Part shown: positions 34,130 through 44,927 of the stretch, piece by piece
How the letters are laid out: each line of letters opens with the position of its first letter
How positions within the stretch are numbered: the stretch's first letter is position 1
NCBI GenBank assembly: GCA_944392225.1
Contig: CALXWB010000008.1
Location: forward strand, 1-51,858
Source: an uncultured Alphaproteobacteria bacterium
GTDB lineage: Bacteria; Pseudomonadota; Alphaproteobacteria; RF32; CAG-239
Direction: 5' to 3'
DNA: 51,858 nucleotides
Position numbers and translations under genes: made by a program
The notes under the pieces: generated by a model
What the model saw: only the letters and a program-made list of their open reading frames with translations
Databases searched by the model: none
Told to the model about the DNA's origin: nothing

Positions 34130-34164
34130 AAAAAGCGGGGTTGAAGACAACCTCGCTTTTTTTT
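34130..34164. terminator. bidirectional intrinsic terminator
   Basis: GCGGGGTT (34135-34142) pairs with AACCTCGC (34149-34156), with A and T tracts outside. Between convergent genes. Confidence 0.85.
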
Positions 34165-34182
34165 ATGGATTTTTCAGAAGAG

Positions 34183-34554
34183 CTACTTAGGAATCTCTTC
34201 CAAAAACAAGATTTCGATCGGATCGCCGAATTGTTTGGCCTGCATAAGATAGTGATAAAAACTACCTTCTTTGTAGCGATATACTTTGATAAACATGTCG
34301 CCGGCATGCTCGTTAAAGATTTCTGCCAGGAAATGGTCTTTAGACGCTTTTTCCACAGAAACGCCGTCAGTCTTATACATAAAGACTTTTTGCGGACGGC
34401 GGGCTCGTTCATTAATTTTTTTCAGCGCTTTAACCATAAGTTTTGCAAAAAGCGCTTCTTCAGGAGTGTCGTTTAAACGTTTTTCCACGTAAGTCACGAC
34501 CGAAAGAGGCGTAAATCCCTCACACTTCTCTTTCAATTTCAAAAGATTTTTCAT
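34183..34554 (-). CDS. hypothetical protein
   Basis: 123 aa, not recognised. Small soluble alpha/beta protein, basic N-terminal half (FAKLMVKALKKINERARRPQ) and a C-terminal half with strands (DMFIKVYRYKEGSFYHYLMQ). No Shine-Dalgarno is visible before ATG 34554, which lowers confidence in the start. The 226-base gap to gapA upstream is AT-rich with several TTGACA/TTGTCA-like words, from which no single promoter could be chosen. Confidence 0.6.
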   Translation of the reverse strand: MKNLLKLKEKCEGFTPLSVVTYVEKRLNDTPEEALFAKLMVKALKKINERARRPQKVFMYKTDGVSVEKASKDHFLAEIFNEHAGDMFIKVYRYKEGSFYHYLMQAKQFGDPIEILFLEEIPK

Positions 34555-34705
34555 AAATTATATAAGATTAAAAAATAAAAATACTAATTCAATTTACATT
34601 TCACAGATAACACAGTTTGACAAAAAAACAAGTTTTTTCTGCAAAATGAATGATAAATTGTCAATGAAATAAGATTTAGCTTGAAAAAAAAAGAATTAAT
34701 GATAA

Positions 34706-35788
<1,083 letters not shown>

Positions 35789-35797
35789 TGCTTAAAA

Positions 35798-35873
35798 AAA
35801 ATCCCCGTCATTCCGAGGACAAAATGCCATGTGCGTTTTGCAAAAAACTCGGGGCGGGGATTTTGCTTTTTTT
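35798..35873 (+). terminator. long stem-loop and T-tract between gapA and pgk
   Basis: AAAATCCCCG (35798-35807) pairs perfectly with CGGGGATTTT (35855-35864). Inside, CCGAG pairs with CTCGG and CAAAATGC with GCGTTTTG. A T-run (35867-35873) follows, then the pgk ribosome-binding site. It looks like an intrinsic terminator or attenuator, or an RNA-processing site. The CGTCATTCCGAGG wording resembles dispersed intergenic repeats of other bacteria. Confidence 0.7.
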
Positions 35874-35889
35874 GATAGGAAAAATAATT

Positions 35890-37101
35890 ATGACCGAATA
35901 TAAAACAATTAAAGATTTGGGTGATTTGAACGGCAAGGTTGTGATGCTCCGCGCCGACTTGAACGTCCCTGTTGATGAAAACTTGAAGGTTACCAACACT
36001 GCACGTATTGACCGCACGGTTCCGACCATCAAATTGTTGATGCAAAAAGGCGCCAAAGTTGTGGTCATTTCTCACTTTGGTCGCCCGGAAGGCAAAGGCG
36101 ATATGCGCAACTCTTTGAGCCACATTGTGAAAGATTTGGAAAAATCTTTGGGCAAACACGTTGTCTTTGTTGATGACTGTATTGGTGAAAAAGTTGAAAA
36201 TGCCGTTAAAAATATGAAACAAGATGAAGTTTTGTTGCTTGAAAACCTCCGCTTCTACAATGAAGAGAAAAAAGGCGACGAAGCTTTTGCCAAAGAGTTG
36301 GTTAAAGTGGCCGATGTTTATGTATCAGATGCTTTCTCAACCGCTCACCGTGCTCATGCATCCATGGTTGCCGCAGCCAAATTGTTGCCCTCTGCCATGG
36401 GCTTGTTGATGGAAGAAGAAGTCAACGCTTTGTCCAAAGGCTTGAACAACCCGGAACGTCCGTTGATGGCAATAGTCGGTGGTTCAAAAGTTTCCACCAA
36501 GTTGGATTTGTTGAACAATTTGGTTAAAAAAGTAAACAAATTGGTCATCTCCGGCGGTATGGCTCACACCTTTATGAAAGCCAGCGGCGTTGATACCGTG
36601 AACGAAGCAAACTCTTTGGTGCAAATGGATATGATTGACACGGCCAAAGAGATTATGGCCACAGCCAAAGCCAATGGTTGCGAAATCATTTTGCCCAAAG
36701 ACGTGGTTGTTTCCAAAGAGTTCAAAGCTGAAGCCGAACACAAAACCGTTGATTTGGAACACATTCCGGCCGAAGGTTGGATTTTGATGGATGTTGGTGC
36801 TAAAACCATTGCCAATATCAATGCCAAATTGGACGAGTGCAAAACTCTGGTTTGGAACGGACCATTGGGTGTGTTTGAATTAAAACCGTTTGACACGGCC
36901 ACCAACGAAGTTGCAGCTCATGCAGCTGAGTTGACCCAAGCCGGCAAATTGTTAACCGTGGCCGGCGGCGGCGATACCGTTTCTGCCTTGGCTAACGCCG
37001 GTGTAGAAAAGAAATTCAGCTACATTTCAACTGCGGGCGGTGCTTTCCTTGAATGGATGGAAGGCAAAGAGCTCCCCGGTGTTGTTGTGCTGAAAAAATA
37101 A
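35890..37101 (+). CDS. pgk: phosphoglycerate kinase
   Basis: About 403 aa. Transfers phosphate from 1,3-bisphosphoglycerate to ADP. Features: KVVMLRADLNVPVD, VVISHFGRPEGK, LRFYNEEKKGDEAF, MAIVGGSKVSTKLDLL, WNGPLGVFELKPFD and VAGGGDTVSAL near the nucleotide site, with TAGGAFLEWMEGKELPGV at the end. ATG 35890 has AGGA upstream; an ORF extension to 35788 would translate the stem-loop and is rejected. Full length. Confidence 0.97.
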   Translation: MTEYKTIKDLGDLNGKVVMLRADLNVPVDENLKVTNTARIDRTVPTIKLLMQKGAKVVVISHFGRPEGKGDMRNSLSHIVKDLEKSLGKHVVFVDDCIGEKVENAVKNMKQDEVLLLENLRFYNEEKKGDEAFAKELVKVADVYVSDAFSTAHRAHASMVAAAKLLPSAMGLLMEEEVNALSKGLNNPERPLMAIVGGSKVSTKLDLLNNLVKKVNKLVISGGMAHTFMKASGVDTVNEANSLVQMDMIDTAKEIMATAKANGCEIILPKDVVVSKEFKAEAEHKTVDLEHIPAEGWILMDVGAKTIANINAKLDECKTLVWNGPLGVFELKPFDTATNEVAAHAAELTQAGKLLTVAGGGDTVSALANAGVEKKFSYISTAGGAFLEWMEGKELPGVVVLKK

Positions 37102-37111
37102 CCAAGCTTAA

Positions 37112-37142
37112 AATAAAGCCCGCCTTTTGGTGGGCTTTATTG
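37112..37142 (+). terminator. terminator after pgk
   Basis: AATAAAGCCCGCC-TTTT-GGTGGGCTTTATT, nearly perfectly symmetrical. Confidence 0.85.
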
Positions 37143-37161
37143 TCATAAAAAGGAGAAAAAA

Positions 37162-37521
37162 ATGAGAGTGAATCCGCAATTGGATAGCGACGGATGCCTG
37201 GATATAGAGTTAATAGAAAACAGCGTTGCCTGGCAAAAAGAAGAAGGCGGCGACAATATCTTGCTGCAATATATCAATGGCGGCGAAAATATGAGAATAA
37301 TTGAGCGTTTTGAAGAAAATACAAATATTGTTGAAGCGCATGACCATGCTAAAAGCTTGATGATAAAATTTGCAGACGGCAGCAAAAAAGCCTATTATAA
37401 AGATGCCAAAGGCAATTATCAAAATCTGGAAGATTATTCTGCCGGAAAAGAAATGGACAAAAAAAGCAAAAGTCTGGTTGGATACCAAGCATTTCAGGCA
37501 TTTTTAGGCGCCGAAAGATAA
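37162..37521 (+). CDS. small hypothetical protein
   Basis: 119 aa, not recognised. Soluble; begins with strands (DGCLDIELIENSVAWQKEEG, NILLQYINGGENMRIIERF) and continues with SLMIKFADGSKKAYYKDAKG. The strong GGAG before the ATG supports translation. It lies between pgk and the long orphan at 37613 in the same direction. Confidence 0.65.
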   Translation: MRVNPQLDSDGCLDIELIENSVAWQKEEGGDNILLQYINGGENMRIIERFEENTNIVEAHDHAKSLMIKFADGSKKAYYKDAKGNYQNLEDYSAGKEMDKKSKSLVGYQAFQAFLGAER

Positions 37522-37612
37522 ATAAAAATAGATTTTTTGTCAAAAAAACATTGTTTTTATCTGAAAATGTGCTAAAGTATAAATAACAAAATAAAGATAG
37601 ACGAGGCACAAA

Positions 37613-39337
37613 ATGGCATACCAAGGAAACAAGTTTTTATTTTCAAGCATCCAGCCGGATAGACCGGCTTTTGAGGATGAGCCAGAACAAGAGCTTTCTC
37701 CTGAGGAGCAAATGGCGCTTTTGGAAAGCCGTTTGAATGAAATGCCTGAAGAGCTTCCTTTGACATATGAAAAAAAGACGGAAGACGGAAAACAAGGCTT
37801 GAACATTCACTTGCCTTATGGTGTAGATTTCAGAGTTGAAAACGGAGAAATTCAGTTCAGCCGCTTTGGCTTGACCAAAGAAGAACTGCAACATGTGTAT
37901 CAATATCTTCATTTTCTTGGTTTTGAAAACGTTCATTTTCCGGAAGATGAAAGTAAAAGCTTTAAAAAGTTAGCTAAAAATGCCTTAAAAGACATGCGCA
38001 ATAAGAAGGGCGAATATGAAGTATTGTCCCTGACTTCGACACAAAATGCGCCGGTATCAGCCAATGATAACCAAAAGACAGATAGCAAAATAAAACGACT
38101 TTTGCGCAAAATAAGAAATAAGCCAGAGCCGGTCATCTTGCCGACCACGCCGGAAAAGAAAGAAGAAATTCACCCCAATGTTGACGATATTGAGAACTTT
38201 TTTAACATCAACATCAGGGTCAACCAAAGAGGCATGAAGAATGATTATCGCAAAATCAGAACTGCAACCGGTTGGAAATTGATTCTTTATAAAGATGCCG
38301 ATCAAAAAAGAGAAGGTCCGACGAAGGACAAATCGGGCAGGGTTAACCCCAACTTTGATGCCGGTATCAGAGGTGATATTAGCATGGTAGACGGCAAGCC
38401 GTTTTTAACGGTGACCTTGCTGACTCCAAAATATGGCGATGCTACGGACGGAATGTTTGCTGAGGCAGTAGGCTTGGCAGCAGCATGCAAATCAACACAT
38501 ATGCGCTTTAAGGCTCCGGCAGGCATGCGAGCCAAATTTTTGGTTGCTTGCGCCAAAAAAATGATTGTTCCTGTGGGAGCCGTCATCAAAGTAAGTGATT
38601 TTAACAATATGTTGAAAGCAGCCCAAGAAAACGTTGATAAAACAGAGCAAAGGGTGGAATATTACGGCAAATTGATTGCTCAGTTGGAAGCAGATTTGCA
38701 AGGAATGAAGGATAAAAATTCTGACCATCCTTATTATCGAATGATAAAAACATTGAAAGGGCGAATTGCCGCAGAAAGCTGTGAAGAAAAATTTAAGCGC
38801 TTTAATAACTTTTACGAAAAATTGCTGCAAGGCAAGGCAATATTGGATGGCAATGATGAGCCGGTTGATATTTATAAAGTCAATAGCAGTAAAGAAAGAT
38901 CCAATCCGGCAAAAGAAATGGCCATGGGGCAAGCCTATGTTGAGTTGTTAGCACAATATGTAGACGATTCAACCATGAAAGATATGACGGATAAGCAATT
39001 GCTGGAAAAATATCTAAATTTATACAACAAGAACCTCTTCCTTACGCATAAAACGCTTAAAGAAAAATTAGCCGGATTGAAAACACCTCGAGAGATAAAA
39101 GAGGCCATTGGCAGCGAATATCAAATAGTCCAAAGAAATATTAATGCCATTCAAGCAAAGGTGGCTTATGAGGGATATGATAAATTAAGTTTGCCTAAGA
39201 TGGATAAATATACAAGATACGACGCTGCGGAAGCCGAAGCCAATATGCAAAGAAGATTAAGACTGGGTCGCAACGAGGTCGTATCGGGCAGATTAACAGG
39301 TTTCAGTATGCCTGGATATTCGGCCGAAAGAGCCTAA
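37613..39337 (+). CDS. large soluble orphan protein
   Basis: 574 aa, not recognised. No signal peptide or membrane segment. An acidic N-terminus (EDEPEQELSPEEQMALLESR) leads to a small alpha/beta region (FRVENGEIQFSRFGLTKEEL), a basic linker (KIKRLLRKIRNKPEPV), then a globular region (RKIRTATGWKLILYKDAD, FLTVTLLTPKYGDATDGMFA, MRFKAPAGMRAKFLVACAKK). A long helical C-terminal half follows, ending in an Arg-rich stretch (EANMQRRLRLGRNE). The layout resembles large mobile-element-associated proteins, but nothing mobile is nearby. Ends in a terminator. Confidence 0.75.
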   Translation: MAYQGNKFLFSSIQPDRPAFEDEPEQELSPEEQMALLESRLNEMPEELPLTYEKKTEDGKQGLNIHLPYGVDFRVENGEIQFSRFGLTKEELQHVYQYLHFLGFENVHFPEDESKSFKKLAKNALKDMRNKKGEYEVLSLTSTQNAPVSANDNQKTDSKIKRLLRKIRNKPEPVILPTTPEKKEEIHPNVDDIENFFNINIRVNQRGMKNDYRKIRTATGWKLILYKDADQKREGPTKDKSGRVNPNFDAGIRGDISMVDGKPFLTVTLLTPKYGDATDGMFAEAVGLAAACKSTHMRFKAPAGMRAKFLVACAKKMIVPVGAVIKVSDFNNMLKAAQENVDKTEQRVEYYGKLIAQLEADLQGMKDKNSDHPYYRMIKTLKGRIAAESCEEKFKRFNNFYEKLLQGKAILDGNDEPVDIYKVNSSKERSNPAKEMAMGQAYVELLAQYVDDSTMKDMTDKQLLEKYLNLYNKNLFLTHKTLKEKLAGLKTPREIKEAIGSEYQIVQRNINAIQAKVAYEGYDKLSLPKMDKYTRYDAAEAEANMQRRLRLGRNEVVSGRLTGFSMPGYSAERA

Positions 39338-39356
39338 AGGTTTTATCCGTTATAAC

Positions 39357-39387
39357 AAAAAAAGCTCTCGCAAAGAGAGCTTTTTTT
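39357..39387. terminator. bidirectional terminator
   Basis: AAAGCTCTC and GAGAGCTTT with A and T tracts, between the convergent orphan and glgP. Confidence 0.88.
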
Positions 39388-39408
39388 GTTGTTGCAAGAT
39401 TTTGCACA

Positions 39409-41877
39409 TTAGCAGGGTTTGATATGCCAAATGTTTTTAGCATATTCCTCCACGGCCCTATCGCTGGTGAAATAGCCCATATGTGCCACATTGGTAATGG
39501 CTTTTTTGGCCCATTTCTTTTTGTCTTGGAAGTCAGCTTCGGCTTTTTTGATTGTTTCATCAAAAGCAGGAAGGTCAGCCAAAACAAAATAGTAGTCGCG
39601 GTTGACCAATTCTTCAAATATGGGCTTAAAGAGCAAAAGATAATCTTTTTCGCAGAACATATTTGAGTTAACGGCATTTAAGATACGTTTGATATAGTTA
39701 TTATTATCATAAATGCTGCGCGGGTTATAAGTCGGGCGTTGAGCCTGAATTTCTTCTTCGGTTAAGCCAAAGAGGTAGAAGTTTTCAGGGCCGACATTTT
39801 GTCTGATTTCAATATTGGCGCCATCAAGTGTGCCGATGGTGAGTGCGCCGTTCAAGGCAAATTTCATATTACCCGTGCCGCTGGCTTCAAAACCGGCGGT
39901 AGAAGACTGCACACTCAAATCGGCAGCCGGCATCAAAGATTCTGCCAGAGAAACCTTATAGTCGGGGATAAAGACCACCTTAATCATATCTTTGACCTGC
40001 GGGTCATTATTAACCACATCAGCCACGTTGTTAATGAGTTTGATAATGAGTTTGGCAAAGTTGTAAGAAGGAGCAGCCTTACCGGCAAAGATATAAGTCT
40101 TGGGGTGTTTGGGCTTGTAATTATCTTTGATAATGGCCAAATACTCACCGATAACCTGCAAAATGGTCATCAGCTGGCGTTTATATTCATGGATACGTTT
40201 GGCATGAACAATAAACATGCTCTCAGGGTCAACCATCACGCCGGTTGTTTTGAAAATGATTTTGGTGAGTTTTTCTTTATTGGCGCGTTTGACCTCGGAA
40301 AAGCTTTTAACAAATTTGGCATCATCAACAAAATCTTCCAATTTGGAGAGTTCGCTGAGCTTTGTGACCCAACCTTCGCCGATTTTGGAAGAAATGAGGT
40401 CTGCCAAAGCGGTGTTGGCATGCAAGAGCCAACGGCGCGGTGTAATGCCGTTTGTCACATTGCAGAATTTTTCCGGCCAAAGTTCATAAAACTCGGGCAC
40501 AAGTTTGGTCTTAATCAAATTAGAGTGAATTTGCGCCACGCCGTTAACGGAGAATGAGCCGACAATAGACAAGTTTGCCATATGAATGATCTGGTTATTA
40601 CCTTCGCCGGAAACAATAGAAACTTTAGAAAGTTTTTCGGAATTATCACCAAATTTTTCACGGGCAAAATCCATAAAGCGGCGGTTGATTTCATAAATAA
40701 TCTGCAAGTGTCTGGGCAAGAGTTCTTGGAAGATTCTGGCCGGCCAGGTTTCCAAGGCTTCAGGCAACAAGGTATGGTTGGTATAAGCAAAGGTGCGGGT
40801 AACAATATCCCAAGCGCTGTCCCAATCTTGGCCGTAAATATCCACGAGCAGGCGCATCATCTCGGCAATGGCAATAGCAGGGTGTGTGTCATTGAGCTGG
40901 ACGCAAACCATATCCGGCAATTTATGAAAATCATTACTCTTTTCCAAAAAGCGGCGGATGATATCTTGCATGGCGCAAGAAACAAAGAAATATTGCTGTG
41001 TCAAGCGCAGCTTTTTGCCGGATTCAACGGCATCTGACGGATATAAAACCTTAGAAATGGTTTCGGTAGCAATTTTGTCTTTCACGGCATCAATATAGCC
41101 GCCTTCGTTAAAGATGTTGATATCGAGCTCATCATCGGTTTTGGCGGAGAACAAACGCAAATAGTTAACCGATTTTCCGTTATAGCCGACAATCGGAAAA
41201 TCATAAGGCACGCCGTAAATATTTTGTGTGTTCATCCAAATAAAGTTTTTGTTTCCCGTTCCGTCATCAACAACCTCAACTTCACCTTTGATAGGAATTT
41301 TAACGGTTCTGTCGGGGCGGGCAAACTGCCAAGGAGAGTCTTCACCGAGCCAGCTATCGGCTTGCTCAACCTGATAGCCGTTTTCGAATTTTTGTTTAAA
41401 GAGGCCGAATTGATAGTTGATTCCATAGCCAAAGCCGGGAATTCCGAGTGAGGCCATAGAGTCAAGATAACAAGCGGCCAAGCGGCCCAAGCCGCCGTTA
41501 CCAAGTGCCGGGTCATATTCGGTATCAAAAATTTCTTGCAGGCTGAAGTCCGGCAATCCATCAATTTTAATATCTTTAATGATATGATAAAGGCCTAAGT
41601 TGTGGAGGTTATTTTCCAAAGAACGGCCGATAAGATATTCCACCGAGAGATAATAGATTCTTTTGGTGTTCACCTTGTTATAGCGGGCCATGGTTTCATA
41701 CATTTTATCCATGGCGAACTCTCTGACGGCCAGAGCAATGGCGTTCAGCACCTCATCTTTATTAACTTCGCTGGTTCTTTTGCCGATAAAATATTTGATA
41801 TAATGTTCAATGGAAAGCTTTAAGCGGGCTTTGTCGATTTCACTTATAATCACAGAATTATTCTTATTCAATTTCAT
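39409..41877 (-). CDS. glgP: glycogen/starch/maltodextrin phosphorylase
   Basis: 822 aa, GT35 family. Releases glucose-1-phosphate from alpha-glucans. Landmarks: YYLSVEYLIGRSLENNL, LGNGGLGRLAACYLDS, GYGINYQFGLFKQ, QLNDTHPAIAIAEMMR, GITPRRWL, KRIHEYKRQLM and the PLP-binding block EASGTGNMKFALNGALTIGT. Full length. GGAGG stands two bases before the ATG, unusually close. No other glycogen gene is in the window. Divergent from tolC across a 190-base AT-rich gap in which no single promoter could be picked. Confidence 0.96.
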   Translation of the reverse strand: MKLNKNNSVIISEIDKARLKLSIEHYIKYFIGKRTSEVNKDEVLNAIALAVREFAMDKMYETMARYNKVNTKRIYYLSVEYLIGRSLENNLHNLGLYHIIKDIKIDGLPDFSLQEIFDTEYDPALGNGGLGRLAACYLDSMASLGIPGFGYGINYQFGLFKQKFENGYQVEQADSWLGEDSPWQFARPDRTVKIPIKGEVEVVDDGTGNKNFIWMNTQNIYGVPYDFPIVGYNGKSVNYLRLFSAKTDDELDINIFNEGGYIDAVKDKIATETISKVLYPSDAVESGKKLRLTQQYFFVSCAMQDIIRRFLEKSNDFHKLPDMVCVQLNDTHPAIAIAEMMRLLVDIYGQDWDSAWDIVTRTFAYTNHTLLPEALETWPARIFQELLPRHLQIIYEINRRFMDFAREKFGDNSEKLSKVSIVSGEGNNQIIHMANLSIVGSFSVNGVAQIHSNLIKTKLVPEFYELWPEKFCNVTNGITPRRWLLHANTALADLISSKIGEGWVTKLSELSKLEDFVDDAKFVKSFSEVKRANKEKLTKIIFKTTGVMVDPESMFIVHAKRIHEYKRQLMTILQVIGEYLAIIKDNYKPKHPKTYIFAGKAAPSYNFAKLIIKLINNVADVVNNDPQVKDMIKVVFIPDYKVSLAESLMPAADLSVQSSTAGFEASGTGNMKFALNGALTIGTLDGANIEIRQNVGPENFYLFGLTEEEIQAQRPTYNPRSIYDNNNYIKRILNAVNSNMFCEKDYLLLFKPIFEELVNRDYYFVLADLPAFDETIKKAEADFQDKKKWAKKAITNVAHMGYFTSDRAVEEYAKNIWHIKPC

Positions 41878-42069
41878 ATCCTCCGAGGCTTACATACCAA
41901 TTCATCCAAAGATATACAAAAAATTGTTTGAAATATGGTTAATAAGATGAAACATTTGATAAAAAATATCGTTTAAAAAGTAGAAAAAAATTTAATAAAA
42001 TCCGTTGCAAAATAATAACAATAAAATATAATCAAAAGCAATTGTGTAGAGAAAGTCAGAGGGTATATG

Positions 42070-43446
42070 ATGAAAAAAACTTTTGTGTTAGGTTTGCTGG
42101 CAGCCGGAATGAGCGCTGCACCGGCATCTGCAGAAACAATTTTTGAAGCATTGAGCGAAACATATAGATCCAACCCAACCTTGCAAGGCCAAAGGGCATA
42201 TTTGCGTTCGGTTGATGAAAATGTGGCTATCGCACGTTCCGGCTATCGTCCGACCATATCTTTGGTGGCAGGCTATTCACAAGCCAGCGGCACCACGGAA
42301 AACCCAAATGGTATACCTTATGCTGATGATGTTGAAAATGATGGCTCAACCACAAGTTACGGGGCAACCCTTTCTCAGCCGATTTTTAACGGTTTTCAAA
42401 CGGTAAATGCCGTCAAACAGGCAGATAGTTCGGTCAAAGCAGAACAAAATAATTTATACAGCGTTGAGCAAAGCGTTTTCTTAGATGCAGCCACGGCATA
42501 TATGGATGTTTTGCAAAACCAAGCCATCGTAAAATTGCAAACCAACAACGAAAAACTTTTGAAAAAACGTCTGGATGAAACCATTCAACGTTTTAATGTC
42601 GGTGAAGTGACAAGGACTGACGTTTCTCAAGCAAGAGCGCGCCACGCCCAAGCCGTATCCGACCGCATTTCATCTGAGGGAACATTGGCTGCATCCAAGG
42701 CCGTGTATAAAGAAATTATCGGCAAAGAGCCGGAAGATTTGTCCGAGCCGAAAGACATTTCCGATATGCTGCCCAAAACAATCGATGAGGCCATGAACTA
42801 TGCTTTGGATAATAACTATACCATCAAACAAGCCAAACATTCGTTCAATGCCGCCACCTATAATGTGGCCTATAACAACGGCGCATTGTTGCCGTCTGTT
42901 TCATTGGATGCTTCGGCCACCAATTTGGAAAATGATTTGGATGCCAATCAAGCCAAAATCAAGACCGACAATGTTGAAGTCGGTGTTAATTTGACGGTTC
43001 CGTTGTATGAAGCCGGCAAAAACCGCGCTGAGATTCGCCAAAGCAAATATTTAAAATGGCAATCTCAAGAAAAATTGTTGGAAGCAGAGCGCTCGGTCAA
43101 ATCTTTGGTTTCAAGCGCATGGGAATATATGATATCAAACGATTCGAAAATCAAATCCATCAAAGAGCAGGTCAAAGCCAATGAAATTGCCTTGGATGGT
43201 GTTCAAAAAGAAGAAGCTTTGGGCAACCGCACCATTTTGGATGTGTTGGATGCTTATCAAGAGCTGCTCAACTCCAACGTGGAAGAAGTCAAAGCCAGAA
43301 GAAACTACTATGTATCAAGCTTGAACTTGTTGCTCGCCATGGGTAAGTTGACGGCACAAAACTTAAATCTTGATGTGGAAATTTATGATGCCGATAAATA
43401 TTATCAAGATACAAAAGGCAAATGGTTGTCAGTCTCGGTTGATTAA
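42070..43446 (+). CDS. tolC: TolC-family outer-membrane channel
   Basis: About 458 aa. Trimeric outer-membrane duct for type I secretion and efflux. Signal peptide KKTFVLGLLAAGMSAAPASA. Two repeats of the OEP domain: SETYRSNPTLQGQRAYLRSV, SYGATLSQPIFNGFQTVNAV, FLDAATAYMDVLQNQAIV, and again VGVNLTVPLYEAGKNRAEIR and NRTILDVLDAYQELLNSNVE. AGAGGG lies seven bases before ATG 42070 (42067 is also an ATG). The tolC-popZ-valS order is common in alphaproteobacteria. Confidence 0.93.
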   Translation: MKKTFVLGLLAAGMSAAPASAETIFEALSETYRSNPTLQGQRAYLRSVDENVAIARSGYRPTISLVAGYSQASGTTENPNGIPYADDVENDGSTTSYGATLSQPIFNGFQTVNAVKQADSSVKAEQNNLYSVEQSVFLDAATAYMDVLQNQAIVKLQTNNEKLLKKRLDETIQRFNVGEVTRTDVSQARARHAQAVSDRISSEGTLAASKAVYKEIIGKEPEDLSEPKDISDMLPKTIDEAMNYALDNNYTIKQAKHSFNAATYNVAYNNGALLPSVSLDASATNLENDLDANQAKIKTDNVEVGVNLTVPLYEAGKNRAEIRQSKYLKWQSQEKLLEAERSVKSLVSSAWEYMISNDSKIKSIKEQVKANEIALDGVQKEEALGNRTILDVLDAYQELLNSNVEEVKARRNYYVSSLNLLLAMGKLTAQNLNLDVEIYDADKYYQDTKGKWLSVSVD

Positions 43447-43499
43447 TAAGAAAAACTTGTTAGTCTGAAATTTTGGTAAAATTAAAGTTGAATTGGTAA

Positions 43500-44798
43500 A
43501 TGAATATGACCCCGGAAACCCAAACAGAAGATATGTCCATGGAAGACATTTTGTCCTCAATTAAAGATATTCTTGAGAGCGATTCTCAAGAACAGCATGC
43601 CGAAGCGCAAGCTTCAGCAGAGCCTCAGACAATTTCGGCACAGGAAACCACACCTGTTGCGGCAGATGTAAAACCGGCGATGCAAAGCGCTGAAGATGCT
43701 GAAGAGGAAGATGTTTTTGACCTTTCAAAATCAATGATTATTGATGAGCCGGAAACGCCTTCTGCTCCGGCAACCGAGCTTGATGAAACCGGGCCGGATT
43801 TTGAAATAAATACGGCAAGTGAAGATCCTCTGTTGACCCCCGATGATACAAAATTGCCAGACTTTGATGAGATAGATCAGCCGGAAAGCAGTTCAATTTT
43901 GGCCAATGCACAAAATGAAGAGGACGATGCCTTGTCCTTAAACATAGACGAGATTTTGCAATCTGCCTCAGAAACAATTGCCGAAGACAATAATTCTTTT
44001 GCCACGGATGATGATATTGCATCAGCTTTCTCTTATGACAAAGAAATCTCTTCTTCTGAAGATATAAAGCTTCCCGAAATTGATGTCGATTCTGAGCCGA
44101 TTTTTGAAAATACCGCATCAGAAGAAGATGAACAACAATCGGCAGAAGATGCTTTGCCGGTTCAGATGGAAGAGCCGAAGGAAATGGAAAGCACCGTTGA
44201 GCCGGAGATTGTTGCAGACGCAACACCTGAGCCGGCCCAAGAAAATCAAGCATTGCCGGAGCCTGAGGTTGAAGAAGTTGAACCCGTGGTTGAAGAAGTT
44301 TCCGAAGTGGAAGAAAATATTGAACCCATGGCGCAAGAAGATATCAAAGAAAATATCCCTGAGCCTAAAGCAATGTCGGAAACCAAAGTTGCAAGCCAAG
44401 TTGAGCAAACAACAGCGCCGGAGAGCGAAAAGGCCGATGCTGCAGATGTTTCCGCCGATATCATCAGCAACTTTGCCAAAATGTTTGCCGAACAATCGCA
44501 AGAAAACAAAGAAAGAGCAAATGTTGCCTCAAATAAAGCCGAAAGTAGAGAACCAATTTCTGTTTCCGGCATGGGAGATGGCAGCAAGACCATTGAGCAA
44601 GTCGTAGAGGATGTAATTCAAGGAATTGTGGCATCATCGGTTAGTGCCGAAATGACCAAAAATGTAGACATTGTGGCATATGCCAAAAAAGAAATTCATG
44701 CCCAAACCAGAGCCTGGTTAGAAGCCAATTTGCCGGCCATTGTTGAAGCCGCCGTTCAAAAAGAGATTGAACGAGTGATGGTAAAGGTCGGCCATTAG
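43500..44798 (+). CDS. popZ: PopZ-like polar organizing protein (DUF2497)
   Basis: 432 aa. In Caulobacter PopZ forms a polar matrix that anchors the chromosome origin and signalling proteins. The N-terminal helix (DMSMEDILSSIKDILESD) and the C-terminal oligomerisation region (ARAWLEANLPAIVEAAVQKE-like: TRAWLEANLPAIVEAAV, then EIERVMVKVG) are the two conserved parts. Between them lies about 330 residues of Glu/Pro/Ala-rich, very acidic, probably disordered linker, longer than in Caulobacter (whose PopZ is under 200 aa). A TolC neighbour upstream and valS downstream support the call. Confidence 0.9.
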   Translation: MNMTPETQTEDMSMEDILSSIKDILESDSQEQHAEAQASAEPQTISAQETTPVAADVKPAMQSAEDAEEEDVFDLSKSMIIDEPETPSAPATELDETGPDFEINTASEDPLLTPDDTKLPDFDEIDQPESSSILANAQNEEDDALSLNIDEILQSASETIAEDNNSFATDDDIASAFSYDKEISSSEDIKLPEIDVDSEPIFENTASEEDEQQSAEDALPVQMEEPKEMESTVEPEIVADATPEPAQENQALPEPEVEEVEPVVEEVSEVEENIEPMAQEDIKENIPEPKAMSETKVASQVEQTTAPESEKADAADVSADIISNFAKMFAEQSQENKERANVASNKAESREPISVSGMGDGSKTIEQVVEDVIQGIVASSVSAEMTKNVDIVAYAKKEIHAQTRAWLEANLPAIVEAAVQKEIERVMVKVGH

Positions 44799-44822
44799 CT
44801 TGACCTTATAGCTCGCCGACCT
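44785..44822 (+). terminator. hairpin overlapping the popZ stop
   Basis: AGGTCGGC (last popZ codons, 44785-44792) pairs with GCCGACCT (44815-44822). No T-run follows, so it may protect the mRNA end or attenuate rather than terminate. Confidence 0.45.
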
Positions 44823-44927
44823 CAAGTCTTTGCCCCCAAACGGAGTAAATCTGTTGAGGGCATTTTGCGGTTTATAAAGCCGGAAGAAAAAAAGTTTTTG
44901 TAATGATAAATAAAATGGAAAAAATCA

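Noticed and set aside
34557..34562. TATAAT just before the gene at 34554 as evidence for a leaderless transcript
   Set aside because: Only two bases separate it from the ATG, too close for a start at the ATG, and the region is very AT-rich.
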